Assembly (NCBI GenBank): GCA_005883625.1
Contig: VBDU01000088.1
Location: 1 to 36,166 of the forward strand
Direction: 5' to 3'
DNA: 36,166 bases
Source of the DNA: Chloroflexota bacterium
Lineage (GTDB): Bacteria; Chloroflexota; Limnocylindria; P2-11E
Part shown: piece after piece, positions 25,039 through 32,110 of the stretch
Numbering within the stretch: position 1 is the first letter of the stretch
Layout: each line of letters begins with the position of its first letter
The notes under the pieces: model-generated
Databases searched by the model: none
What the model saw: only the letters and a program-made list of their open reading frames with translations
Told to the model about the DNA's origin: nothing
Made by a program: the position numbers and the translations under genes

Positions 25039-26409
25039 ATGAACAGCGTCTGGCGTCACATCTCGGCACTTGGCACCACGCTGCTGGTGGCGGCAGCGTG
25101 CACGAGCCCGGCGGCGGCGCCCTCGCCGACACCCGGGATGGAGCGGATCGAGCACGTCGTCGTGATCTTCCAGGAGAACCGCAGCTTCGACTCGCTGTAC
25201 GGCTTCTTCCCGGGTGCGAACGGGATCGACGGCGCGGGTCCGGCCGCGCGGCAGACCGACCGTGCCGGAGCCGCGTACACGGCCCTGCCGCGGCCGATCG
25301 ACAACACGAAGACGCCGGCCGTCCAGGATCCACGGTTCCCCGACGGGATCGCCAACGGCCCATTCGACCTGGCGAAGTACGTTCCGCAGACCGGTCGCAT
25401 CGGCGTCCCGGTGCACCGGTTCTATCAGGAGCAGTACCAGATCAACGGCGGTCGCATGGACCGCTTCGTCGCGGCGACCGACGTCGGTGGCCTCGTGATG
25501 GGCTACTACGACGTTCGCACGCTGCCGATGTTCGAGATCGCGCGGCAGTTCACCGTCGCGGACAACTTCTTCCACGGCGCGTTCGGCGGATCGTTCCTCA
25601 ACCACATCTGGCTCGCGTGCGCGTGCGCGCCGCAGTGGCCAGGCGGCGCACCGGCCGAGCGTATGGCGGTCCTCGACCCAAGCGGCGCGCTCACCAAGGA
25701 TGGGGACGTCACGCCCACCGGGTACGTCGTGAACACCGCGTACACCGCGCAGACGCCGCATCCCGCGAACGTGACCGGAAAGCAGCTCCTCCCGCCCCTC
25801 GACCAGCCGACGATCGGCGACCGGCTGTCCGCGAAGAACGTGAGCTGGGCGTGGTACTCCGGTGGCTGGAACGATGCCATCGCCGGACGGCCCGATCCCT
25901 CATTCGCGTTCCACCACCAGCCCTACGCGTACTTCGCGAGCTACGCCGACGGGACCCCCGCCCGCGCCGAGCACCTGAAGGACGAAGCCGACTTCTTCGC
26001 GGCCCTCGGCGACGGAACGCTGCCGGCGGTCTCGTTCGTGAAGCCGATCGCGTCGGACAGCGAGCACCCTCGCTACGCCGACATCGCCCGCGGACAGCAG
26101 CACGCGGCGGACCTCATCCGTGCGATCCAGAACAGCCGCCACTGGCGCAACACCGTGGTCATCGTCACGTACGACGAGAACGGCGGCTTCTGGGACCACG
26201 TCGCACCGCCACTCGTCGACCAGTGGGGTCCCGGCACCCGCGTCCCGACGCTCGTCATCTCGCCGTTCGCGAAGAAGGCCTACGTCGACCACACGCGCTA
26301 CGACACGACGTCGGTCCTCAAGCTCATCGAGACGCGCTGGGGTCTGGCGCCCCTCGGCCAGCGCGATGCGTCGGCCGATGGACTGACGGGCGCGCTCGAG
26401 TTCCGATAA
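25039..26409 (+). CDS. Phosphoesterase-family lipoprotein (phospholipase C/acid phosphatase type)
   Basis: Predicted 456-residue secreted lipoprotein. The signal peptide ends LVAAAC (Cys21), followed by a short Pro/Ala linker. The catalytic domain is the phosphoesterase fold of bacterial phospholipase C and AcpA acid phosphatase: VIFQENRSFDSLYG (Glu46-Asn47, metal site), GGSFLNHIWLACACAP, TYDENGGFWDHVAPP and YVDHTRYDTTSVLKLIE. It would hydrolyse phosphate esters outside the membrane; the substrate (lipid, nucleotide or sugar phosphate) is unknown. The ATG has a strong AAAGGAGG upstream. It opens an operon with a substrate-binding/VWA protein nine bases downstream. Confidence 0.92.
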   Translation: MNSVWRHISALGTTLLVAAACTSPAAAPSPTPGMERIEHVVVIFQENRSFDSLYGFFPGANGIDGAGPAARQTDRAGAAYTALPRPIDNTKTPAVQDPRFPDGIANGPFDLAKYVPQTGRIGVPVHRFYQEQYQINGGRMDRFVAATDVGGLVMGYYDVRTLPMFEIARQFTVADNFFHGAFGGSFLNHIWLACACAPQWPGGAPAERMAVLDPSGALTKDGDVTPTGYVVNTAYTAQTPHPANVTGKQLLPPLDQPTIGDRLSAKNVSWAWYSGGWNDAIAGRPDPSFAFHHQPYAYFASYADGTPARAEHLKDEADFFAALGDGTLPAVSFVKPIASDSEHPRYADIARGQQHAADLIRAIQNSRHWRNTVVIVTYDENGGFWDHVAPPLVDQWGPGTRVPTLVISPFAKKAYVDHTRYDTTSVLKLIETRWGLAPLGQRDASADGLTGALEFR

Positions 26410-26418
26410 TCACCTTCG

Positions 26419-28158
26419 ATGCGTAAGGCGTGGCGCGCGTCGACCCTCACCGCGCTCTTCGCGGTCCTGGTGCTGGGCGGGCTGCTGGCGTTCGACCGGA
26501 CGTGCCTGGAGCTCACCGTGCTCTCGTCGAACGAGAAGTCAGCCATGCTCGCCCAGCTGGCGAACGAGTGGAACCGCGGCGCCACCGTGGACGGACGCTG
26601 CGTCCAGGTCCGCGTCGTGCGGAAGCCTTCCGGCGACGCCGAGCGCGCCCTCGCGCGGGGCTGGGACGAGTCGGCGGACGGGCCACGGCCCGATGTCTGG
26701 ACTCCGGCCGCGTCGAGCTGGACGCTGCTGCTGCGACAGCATCTCGCCGCCCGCAACGTCCCCGACGTGCTTCCGCCGAGGCTGCCGAGCGTCATCCAAT
26801 CGCCCCTCGTGATCGCGATGCCGAAGCCGATGGCCCAGGCGCTCGGCTGGCCAGATCGCTCGATCGGCTGGTCCGACCTGCTCGCGCTGTCGCGTGAGCC
26901 CCAGGGGTGGGGCCGCCACGGACATCCCGAGTGGGGCGCGTTCCGCCTCGGCAAGACGAACCCGACGGTGTCCACGTCGGGGCTGCACGCGCTCATCGCG
27001 GCGTACTTCGAGGCGACCGGGCGCCTTCCGGCCGAGACCGATCTCTCCGATCCCAAGGTCGCCGACTTCGTGCGCGGCCTCGAGTCTTCGGTCGTCCACT
27101 ACAGCGAGACGGTCGCGACGTTCTTCCTCAACCTTCGCGAGGCGGACCGTCGCGGGTCGGCGCTGTCGTACGTCTCCGCGATCGCCGTCGAGGAGAAGGA
27201 GGTCTGGGACTACAACCGCGGCGTGATCTCGAGCGACGTGGCCGATCCGACGCCCGGACTGCCGCCGCGCGTCCCGCTCGTCGCGATGTATCCGCCGTTG
27301 GGCACGCTCGTCGCCGACCACCCCTACGCCGTTCTCGACGTCCCCTGGATGACGGAGGAGAAGCGCCGCGTTGCGGCCGCGTTCCTGCGCTTCCTCGAAA
27401 GCGCGCCGACGCAGGAGCGCTTTGCGAGCGCCGCGTTCCGCGACCACCTCGGCCAGCCCGGCGCGGAGATCTCCGAGGCGAACGGGCTGCTCGCGCGCGA
27501 GCCGTCGCTCGCGCTGCGGCCGCCGGCGCCGCGCGTGATCGATCGGATCCAGCGCTCGTGGTCCGATCTGCGCAAGCGCGCCCGCGTCATCATCGCGATC
27601 GACGAATCCGAGGCGATGGGCGAGCGCCTGCCGAGCGGCGAGACCAAGCTCGAGCTCGTGCGGCGCGCCGCACTCGAGGCGGTCGGGCAGCTCGCTGTCG
27701 ACGACGAGGTCGGGCTCTGGTCCTTCGCGACGCGCGCGGGGACCGCGCCGTACCGCGAGCTCGTGGCGGTCGGGCGCGCCGGCGCGCAGCTCGGACCGCT
27801 GCGGGGTGCGATCGAGCAGCTCTCGCCCGTCCCCGGGGGACGCACCGCGCTCTACGCGACGACGCGCGCCGCCGTGCGAACGCTCGGCTCCAGCATCGAT
27901 CCGACGCGTGTGAACGCGGTGGTCGTCCTCACCGGCGGCCGCAACGAGGACCCAGGCGATCAGGACCGCACCGCCCTGCTCGACTTCCTGCAGTCGCAGC
28001 GCGAGGATTCCCTGGTGCGGGTGTTCACGATCGGCTACGGCGACAAGGCGGACGAAGAGACCCTGCGCCTGATCGCGCGCGCGTCCCGGGGGGCGTGGTA
28101 CGAAGCCACGCCCGGCGCGATCGCGAGCGTCCTCCGCCTGGTCATCTCGGACTTCTGA
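26419..28158 (+). CDS. Substrate-binding/VWA fusion protein 1, degenerate metal site
   Basis: Predicted 579-residue protein: a membrane anchor or uncleaved signal (residues ~8-25), an extracellular solute-binding-like region (~30-385) with IQSPLVIAMPKPMAQALGWP, GHPEWGAFRLGKTNP and STSGLHALIAAYF, and a C-terminal von Willebrand A domain (~390-575). The VWA metal site is degraded: DESEA at 395-399 in place of DxSxS, and LTGG with Gly506 where the fifth ligand Asp is expected, while the Thr of RTALYA remains. Its paralogue at 28669 has all ligands. No Shine-Dalgarno is visible before ATG 26419. The stop overlaps the LuxR start. Confidence 0.88.
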   Translation: MRKAWRASTLTALFAVLVLGGLLAFDRTCLELTVLSSNEKSAMLAQLANEWNRGATVDGRCVQVRVVRKPSGDAERALARGWDESADGPRPDVWTPAASSWTLLLRQHLAARNVPDVLPPRLPSVIQSPLVIAMPKPMAQALGWPDRSIGWSDLLALSREPQGWGRHGHPEWGAFRLGKTNPTVSTSGLHALIAAYFEATGRLPAETDLSDPKVADFVRGLESSVVHYSETVATFFLNLREADRRGSALSYVSAIAVEEKEVWDYNRGVISSDVADPTPGLPPRVPLVAMYPPLGTLVADHPYAVLDVPWMTEEKRRVAAAFLRFLESAPTQERFASAAFRDHLGQPGAEISEANGLLAREPSLALRPPAPRVIDRIQRSWSDLRKRARVIIAIDESEAMGERLPSGETKLELVRRAALEAVGQLAVDDEVGLWSFATRAGTAPYRELVAVGRAGAQLGPLRGAIEQLSPVPGGRTALYATTRAAVRTLGSSIDPTRVNAVVVLTGGRNEDPGDQDRTALLDFLQSQREDSLVRVFTIGYGDKADEETLRLIARASRGAWYEATPGAIASVLRLVISDF

Positions 28159-28568
28159 TGCGGCCGCGTCGCTACCTGCTCGCCCTGGTGCTCGCGCTCG
28201 GCGTCGCGGCCATCGCCGGGCTCGCCGGCGTGCCCTCCTGGCACGCGCTCCTCGCCGCAGCGGCCATCGTGCTCTTCCGCGTGGGGCTCGAGCTCGTGCC
28301 GGCGACGCGGACCGTCGCCGCGGGACCGGCGCTCGCGGCCGGTGGGGCGTCCGCGGCGGGCCGGCTGACCACGCGGGAGACGGAGATCGCGGTCCTCGTC
28401 GGCGAGGGCATGACGAATCGCGAGATCGCGGCGAGGCTCGTCATCTCCGAACGCACCGTCGACAACCACGTCCACAACATCCTCGACGCGCTCGACATGC
28501 GCCACCGCTCGCAGATCGCGGCGTGGTGTGCCGAGCGTGGCCTGCTGTCGCGAACGACGACGCGCTGA
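28158..28568 (+). CDS. Membrane-anchored LuxR-type DNA-binding protein
   Basis: Predicted 136-residue regulator. Residues ~5-42 form two hydrophobic segments (YLLALVLALGVAAIAGLAG, WHALLAAAAIVLFRVGLEL), an Ala/Gly-rich linker follows, and residues ~70-130 are a complete LuxR/NarL helix-turn-helix (LTTRETEIAVLVGEGMTNRE, ISERTVDNHVHNILDALDM). There is no receiver domain, so control is probably by the membrane segment or by partners. ATG 28158 shares a base with the VWA1 stop (TGATG). Lying between two VWA genes, it is the obvious candidate to bind the shared element in both promoters. Confidence 0.87.
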   Translation: MRPRRYLLALVLALGVAAIAGLAGVPSWHALLAAAAIVLFRVGLELVPATRTVAAGPALAAGGASAAGRLTTRETEIAVLVGEGMTNREIAARLVISERTVDNHVHNILDALDMRHRSQIAAWCAERGLLSRTTTR

Positions 28569-28607
28569 CCGCCACGCGGCCCCGCGCGCCGATTAGGTAC
28601 CGCGTTT

Positions 28608-28661
28608 GAGCACCGCCTAGGTCCTTTCCCGCATGGCGGCGCGCCCTTCGCGGCCTACGGT
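28608..28661 (+). promoter_or_regulatory. Promoter with shared upstream element (copy 2), leaderless
   Basis: GAGCACCGCCTAGG then TCCTTTCCCGCATGGCG (to 28638), then 17 bases and TACGGT (28656-28661), seven bases before ATG 28669. It differs from copy 1 by only a few bases over ~32, with identical spacing to the -10. An upstream in-frame ATG at 28633 lies inside this element and is not the start. Confidence 0.6.
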
Positions 28662-28668
28662 GCCGACC

Positions 28669-30390
28669 ATGAACGCACCACAGACGCCGAACTGGCCCGG
28701 CCGGATCGCCCTCGCCGCCTCGGTCGCTCTCATCGTCGGCTACGCGCTCCTCGCGCCACGGACGCCGACGCGCACGTGCGCGGCCGGCACGGTCTCGCTC
28801 GCGGTCGCCGCATCCCAGGAGAAGTCCGCGCTGCTCCGCGAGCTCGCCCAGGCGTACGAGCGCGGCGATGCGCGCGTCGGCGAGCGCTGCGTGTCGGTGC
28901 AGATCCTCGAGAAGGCATCGGGCGACGCGGAGCAGGCGCTCGCACGGGGCTGGGTGGAGACGAGCGATGGTCCGCGACCCGACGTGTGGTCGCCGGCCTC
29001 GACCGCGTGGACGGTCCTCCTTCGCGAGCACCGGAGCGCGCGCGACGCCGCCGGCGGGTTGGTCCCGCAGGCGAGCCCGAGCCTGCTCCAGTCGCCGCTC
29101 GTGCTCGCCATGCCGGTCCCGATGGCCGAGGCGCTCGGCTGGCCGAACGCGGAGATCGGCTGGTCCGACGTCCTCGCGCTCGCCAGGGACCCCAGAGGCT
29201 GGGCCGCGCGCGGCCACCCCGAGTGGGGCCGCTTCCGTCTCGGCAAGACCGATCCGCGGATCTCGACCTCCGGCCTGCACGCGCTCGTCGGCGCGTTCTT
29301 CGCCGCGACCGGTCGTTCCGCGGATCTCACCGAGGCGGACGTCGCGGACGCACGGGTCGTCGCCTTCGTGAAGGGCGTCGAGTCGTCCGTCGTCCACTAC
29401 GGCGAGACCGTCTCGACCTTCGTCCGCAACCTGCGCGCGGCCGACCAGCGCGGAACGGCGCTCACGTACGTGTCCGCGATCGCGATCGAGGAGAAGCAGG
29501 TCTGGGACTACAACCAGGGACAGAACGGCGCGCGCCCGGCCATTCCGCTGGCCGCGGTCTCTCCGAAGGAAGGGACGCTCGTCGCGGACCACCCCTATGT
29601 GGTGCTGAACGCGCCCTGGGTCGATGCCCCGAAGCGCGACGCCGCCGCGGGCTTCCTCGCCTACCTCCAGGGGACAGAGGCGCAGGCGCGCTTCCGCGCC
29701 GCCGGTTTCCGCGACAAGGACGGCCGGGGCGGACCGGAGCTCGCCCTGGCGAACGGGATCGTCCCCGCGGGTCCCGCGATCGTCATCTCACCGCCGGCCC
29801 CGACGGTCCTCGCGGCGATCCAGCGCTCCTGGGATGACGTGCGCAAGCGCGCGCGGGTCCTCATGGTGCTCGACGTCTCCGGGTCGATGGCCGGGACGAA
29901 GATCGATCTCATGAAGCGCGCCGCCGCGGGCGCGATCGACGGCTTCGCCGCCGACGACGAGCTCGCGATCTGGGCCTTCAGCGGGGGGCGGCAAGAGATC
30001 GCGTCGCTCGGCGCGGTCGGGCCGCGGCGCGACGAGCTGAAGCGTGGCATCGGGACGCTCGTCGCGGATGGGAGCACCGCCCTCTACGCGAGCGCCCGCG
30101 CGGGCGTGACCTTCCTGCGCTCGCGGGCCGACGACTCCCGCATCAACGCGGTCCTCCTTCTCACCGATGGCAAGAACGAGGATGCCGATCGCGACCTCGA
30201 CGGACTGCTCGCCTCGCTCCGGACGGAGGACGAGACCGCGCGCGTCCGTGTCTTCACGATCGGCTACGGCGACGACGCCGACAGGACCACGCTCCAGAAG
30301 ATCGCCGAGGCCTCGCGCGCGGCGTTCTACGACGCATCGAAGCCGGCCACGATCGATCGGGTCTTCCGCGACGTGGTGTCGAACTTCTGA
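28669..30390 (+). CDS. Substrate-binding/VWA fusion protein 2, intact metal site
   Basis: Predicted 573-residue paralogue of the 26419 gene, very similar in the binding-protein half (LQSPLVLAMPVPMAEALGWP, GHPEWGRFRLGKTDP, STSGLHALVGAFF). After a single N-terminal span, the extracellular solute-binding-like region leads to a VWA domain with a complete MIDAS: DVSGS (Asp402, Ser404, Ser406), Thr470 in GSTALYA and Asp500 in LTDGKNE. Such VWA domains bind protein partners through a divalent metal. ATG 28669 is chosen, not 28633, because the -10 hexamer lies seven bases upstream. It starts the second operon, followed without gap by a coiled-coil membrane protein and PspA. Confidence 0.9.
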   Translation: MNAPQTPNWPGRIALAASVALIVGYALLAPRTPTRTCAAGTVSLAVAASQEKSALLRELAQAYERGDARVGERCVSVQILEKASGDAEQALARGWVETSDGPRPDVWSPASTAWTVLLREHRSARDAAGGLVPQASPSLLQSPLVLAMPVPMAEALGWPNAEIGWSDVLALARDPRGWAARGHPEWGRFRLGKTDPRISTSGLHALVGAFFAATGRSADLTEADVADARVVAFVKGVESSVVHYGETVSTFVRNLRAADQRGTALTYVSAIAIEEKQVWDYNQGQNGARPAIPLAAVSPKEGTLVADHPYVVLNAPWVDAPKRDAAAGFLAYLQGTEAQARFRAAGFRDKDGRGGPELALANGIVPAGPAIVISPPAPTVLAAIQRSWDDVRKRARVLMVLDVSGSMAGTKIDLMKRAAAGAIDGFAADDELAIWAFSGGRQEIASLGAVGPRRDELKRGIGTLVADGSTALYASARAGVTFLRSRADDSRINAVLLLTDGKNEDADRDLDGLLASLRTEDETARVRVFTIGYGDDADRTTLQKIAEASRAAFYDASKPATIDRVFRDVVSNF

Positions 30391-31142
30391 TGGACGCCCG
30401 ATTCGTCCGCGCGATCCGAGCGGAGCTGCGCGACCGGCGCGGGACGGTCCTCGGCGCGCTGACCCTCGCCGGCCTGCTCGCCGTCGGCGCGCCTGTCGTC
30501 CTCGCGCTCACAGGCGCGCTCGCCGTGTTCGGCCTACGGCTCGTGCTGGCGGTGGTGCCCGCGGTGCGGCGGTCACCACGGAGGACCGATGAATGGAGCG
30601 TTCGCGCCGAGATCGCCGTGCGCTCGCTGCGTCAGCTCTCGCGCCGCGCGAAGCCGGGCCCGGTCGCCGAGCGCTGCCGGTCGATCGCCGACGGCGCGTC
30701 GGAGACGCTCGGCCAGCTCGCCGAGCTCGCGGCGCACGACGCGACCGTCGGCGCGCTCCTCACCGACCTCGAGCGCGTGCCCCTCGCCGAAGAGCGCGGC
30801 GCGCTCGAACGCGAGCTGCGTACCGCGACGTCGCTCGACCGGGCGGACCTGGCGCGCTCGCTCGCGACCGTGGACCGGCAGGCGGCCGTGCGCGATCAGC
30901 TCATCGCGGGCCGGCGGAGCTTGCAGCGCCGGATGCGCACGGTCGCGATCGGCCTCGAGGGCCTGGTCGCGCAGCTCGCGCAGATCCTCGCTCTGACAGG
31001 CGGGATCGGGTCCGCGGACGACCGCGTCGCCGAGCTCGAAGGAGAGCTCGAGGCGCTTCGCGCGGGCCTCGACGAGACCGAGGCGTATGGCCGGCTGACC
31101 ATCGCGTCGCTCGCACGACCACAGGAGGAGGTGCGGACATGA
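30390..31142 (+). CDS. Membrane coiled-coil protein of unknown function
   Basis: Predicted 250-residue protein: two hydrophobic segments near the N-terminus (VLGALTLAGLLAVGAPVVL, ALAVFGLRLVLAVVPAV), then an almost entirely helical, charged C-terminal region with heptad-like Leu/Ala patterns ending DDRVAELEGELEALRAGLDETEAYGR. No family recognised with confidence; the layout vaguely recalls XpaC-like proteins that accompany TelA in other bacteria. ATG 30390 shares a base with the VWA2 stop and its own stop overlaps pspA (ATGA), so the three proteins are probably made together and may form a membrane complex. Confidence 0.7.
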   Translation: MDARFVRAIRAELRDRRGTVLGALTLAGLLAVGAPVVLALTGALAVFGLRLVLAVVPAVRRSPRRTDEWSVRAEIAVRSLRQLSRRAKPGPVAERCRSIADGASETLGQLAELAAHDATVGALLTDLERVPLAEERGALERELRTATSLDRADLARSLATVDRQAAVRDQLIAGRRSLQRRMRTVAIGLEGLVAQLAQILALTGGIGSADDRVAELEGELEALRAGLDETEAYGRLTIASLARPQEEVRT

Positions 31143-31873
31143 TCCGCTCATTCCGGCGTTTCTGGCGATACCTCACGGCCGCGCTCGAGGGGACCCTGGA
31201 CGAGCTCCTCGACCCGCGCGTCCAGATCGAGCAGGCCATCGGGGAGGCGAAACGACGTCACGCCCTCCTCGCCGAACAGGCGGCGGCGGTGCTCGGCAAC
31301 GAGCGCGAGCTCGACATCCGGATCAACCGGGCCGCGACCGAGGCCGCGCGACTGCGCGCCTCTGCCCGACAGGCGCTCGTTCTTGCGGACCGCGCGCGAG
31401 CGAGCGGCGAGACGACGCGTGCGGCGGGATACGAGTCGAGCGCGGCGGCCTTCGCGGGACAGCTCACGGTGGTCGACGCGTCGGTGAGCGATCTTCAGGC
31501 GCTGCGCGAGAAGGCGTCCGCGGTCTCGCGAGCCGCGCGCCGCGGGCTCGAGCAGAACGCCTTCGCCTTGCAGGACCAGCTGACGCAGCGCGCTCGACTC
31601 CTCACGCAGCTCGAGGCGGCGAAGCTGCAGGAGCGGATGGCCGACGCGGTGCGGCAGGTCACGAGCTTTGCTCCACCTGGCGACACGCCGACCCTCGCCA
31701 CGGTCGGCGAGCGCATCGACCGGCGGTTCGCTCGCGCGACCGCTCGCGGCGAGCTCGCGGCCGATGCTCTCGACGCGCGCATGCTCGACGTGAGCCGAGC
31801 CTCGCTCGACATCGAAGCCGAGCGCCGGCTGGCGGAGATCCGCGCCGCCATGGCGGCGGAGGACGGCACATAG
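31139..31873 (+). CDS. PspA/IM30-family membrane-stress protein
   Basis: Predicted 244-residue all-helical protein of the PspA/IM30 (ESCRT-III-like) family, which coats and repairs damaged inner membrane. The N-terminus has FRRFWRYLTAALEGTLDELLDPRVQIEQAI, matching the amphipathic helix and first hairpin helix with the D-P-x-x-x-(I/L)-E-Q-A-I pattern, followed by long charged helices. ATG 31139 has AGGAGG nine bases upstream and overlaps the previous stop (ATGA). Being the last gene of an operon with a VWA sensor-like protein suggests an envelope-stress role for the whole cluster. Confidence 0.83.
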   Translation: MIRSFRRFWRYLTAALEGTLDELLDPRVQIEQAIGEAKRRHALLAEQAAAVLGNERELDIRINRAATEAARLRASARQALVLADRARASGETTRAAGYESSAAAFAGQLTVVDASVSDLQALREKASAVSRAARRGLEQNAFALQDQLTQRARLLTQLEAAKLQERMADAVRQVTSFAPPGDTPTLATVGERIDRRFARATARGELAADALDARMLDVSRASLDIEAERRLAEIRAAMAAEDGT

Positions 31874-31919
31874 CGGTATCTGTCGCGGTGCACCTTGCAC
31901 GGCGACGGCGACGCCCGGG

Positions 31920-31948
31920 TTGCGGGCTTTCGCGAAGAGCCCTAGCGT
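31920..31948 (+). promoter_or_regulatory. Promoter of the threonine/isoleucine operon leader
   Basis: TTGCGG (31920-31925), a 17-base spacer and TAGCGT (31943-31948). The leader-peptide ATG follows eight bases after the -10, so the leader would be translated from an almost leaderless transcript, which is compatible with tight transcription-translation coupling. Confidence 0.5.
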
Positions 31949-31956
31949 GGACTGAA

Positions 31957-32028
31957 ATGGCGCTCATGCCGATCCCGCCGATGCCGATCGCCCCGATCCC
32001 GGGGCTCAAGGCGCGTTCGGGAGGCTAG
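31957..32028 (+). CDS. Leader peptide rich in Pro, Ile and Met (23 residues)
   Basis: ATG 31957 to TAG 32026-32028 encodes 23 residues: M-A-L-M then PIPPMPIAPIP, then GLKARSGG. In the first 15 codons there are six Pro, three Ile (all ATC) and three Met, a composition expected of an attenuation control peptide. An internal hairpin, GCCCCG (31990-31995) with CGGGGC (32000-32005), could act as the early pause structure. The last codons and stop overlap the 5' arm of the antiterminator (32016-32025). The operon makes threonine and 2-ketobutyrate, the isoleucine precursor, so charged tRNA-Ile is the most natural signal; Pro or Met cannot be excluded. Confidence 0.6.
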   Translation: MALMPIPPMPIAPIPGLKARSGG

Positions 32029-32075
32029 GCCGGCACCGCACACACGAGCGAGCACCACCAGCAGGGCCTCCCGAA
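32016..32075 (+). promoter_or_regulatory. Antiterminator pairing of the thr/ilvA attenuator
   Basis: TTCGGGAGGC (32016-32025), at the end of the leader peptide frame, is perfectly complementary to GCCTCCCGAA (32066-32075), the 5' arm of the terminator plus three loop bases. A ribosome stalled earlier leaves the first arm free, the antiterminator forms and transcription continues. A ribosome that reaches the TAG covers the first arm and the terminator forms. The geometry is that of classical ribosome-mediated attenuation. Confidence 0.65.
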
Positions 32076-32098
32076 AGGGAGGCCTTTCGATTTCTGTG
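32065..32098 (+). terminator. Attenuator terminator before threonine synthase
   Basis: Perfect 8 bp stem GGCCTCCC (32065-32072) with GGGAGGCC (32077-32084) and a stable GAAA tetraloop, followed by TTTCGATTTCT. The T-tract is interrupted. It lies only 26 bases before the thrC start, and its 5' arm is shared with the antiterminator. Confidence 0.75.
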
Positions 32099-32110
32099 AG
32101 GAGGTAGGCG

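Noticed and set aside
28633..28668. Upstream ATG as start of VWA protein 2
   Set aside because: It lies inside the conserved promoter element and upstream of the -10 hexamer, so it would not be transcribed.
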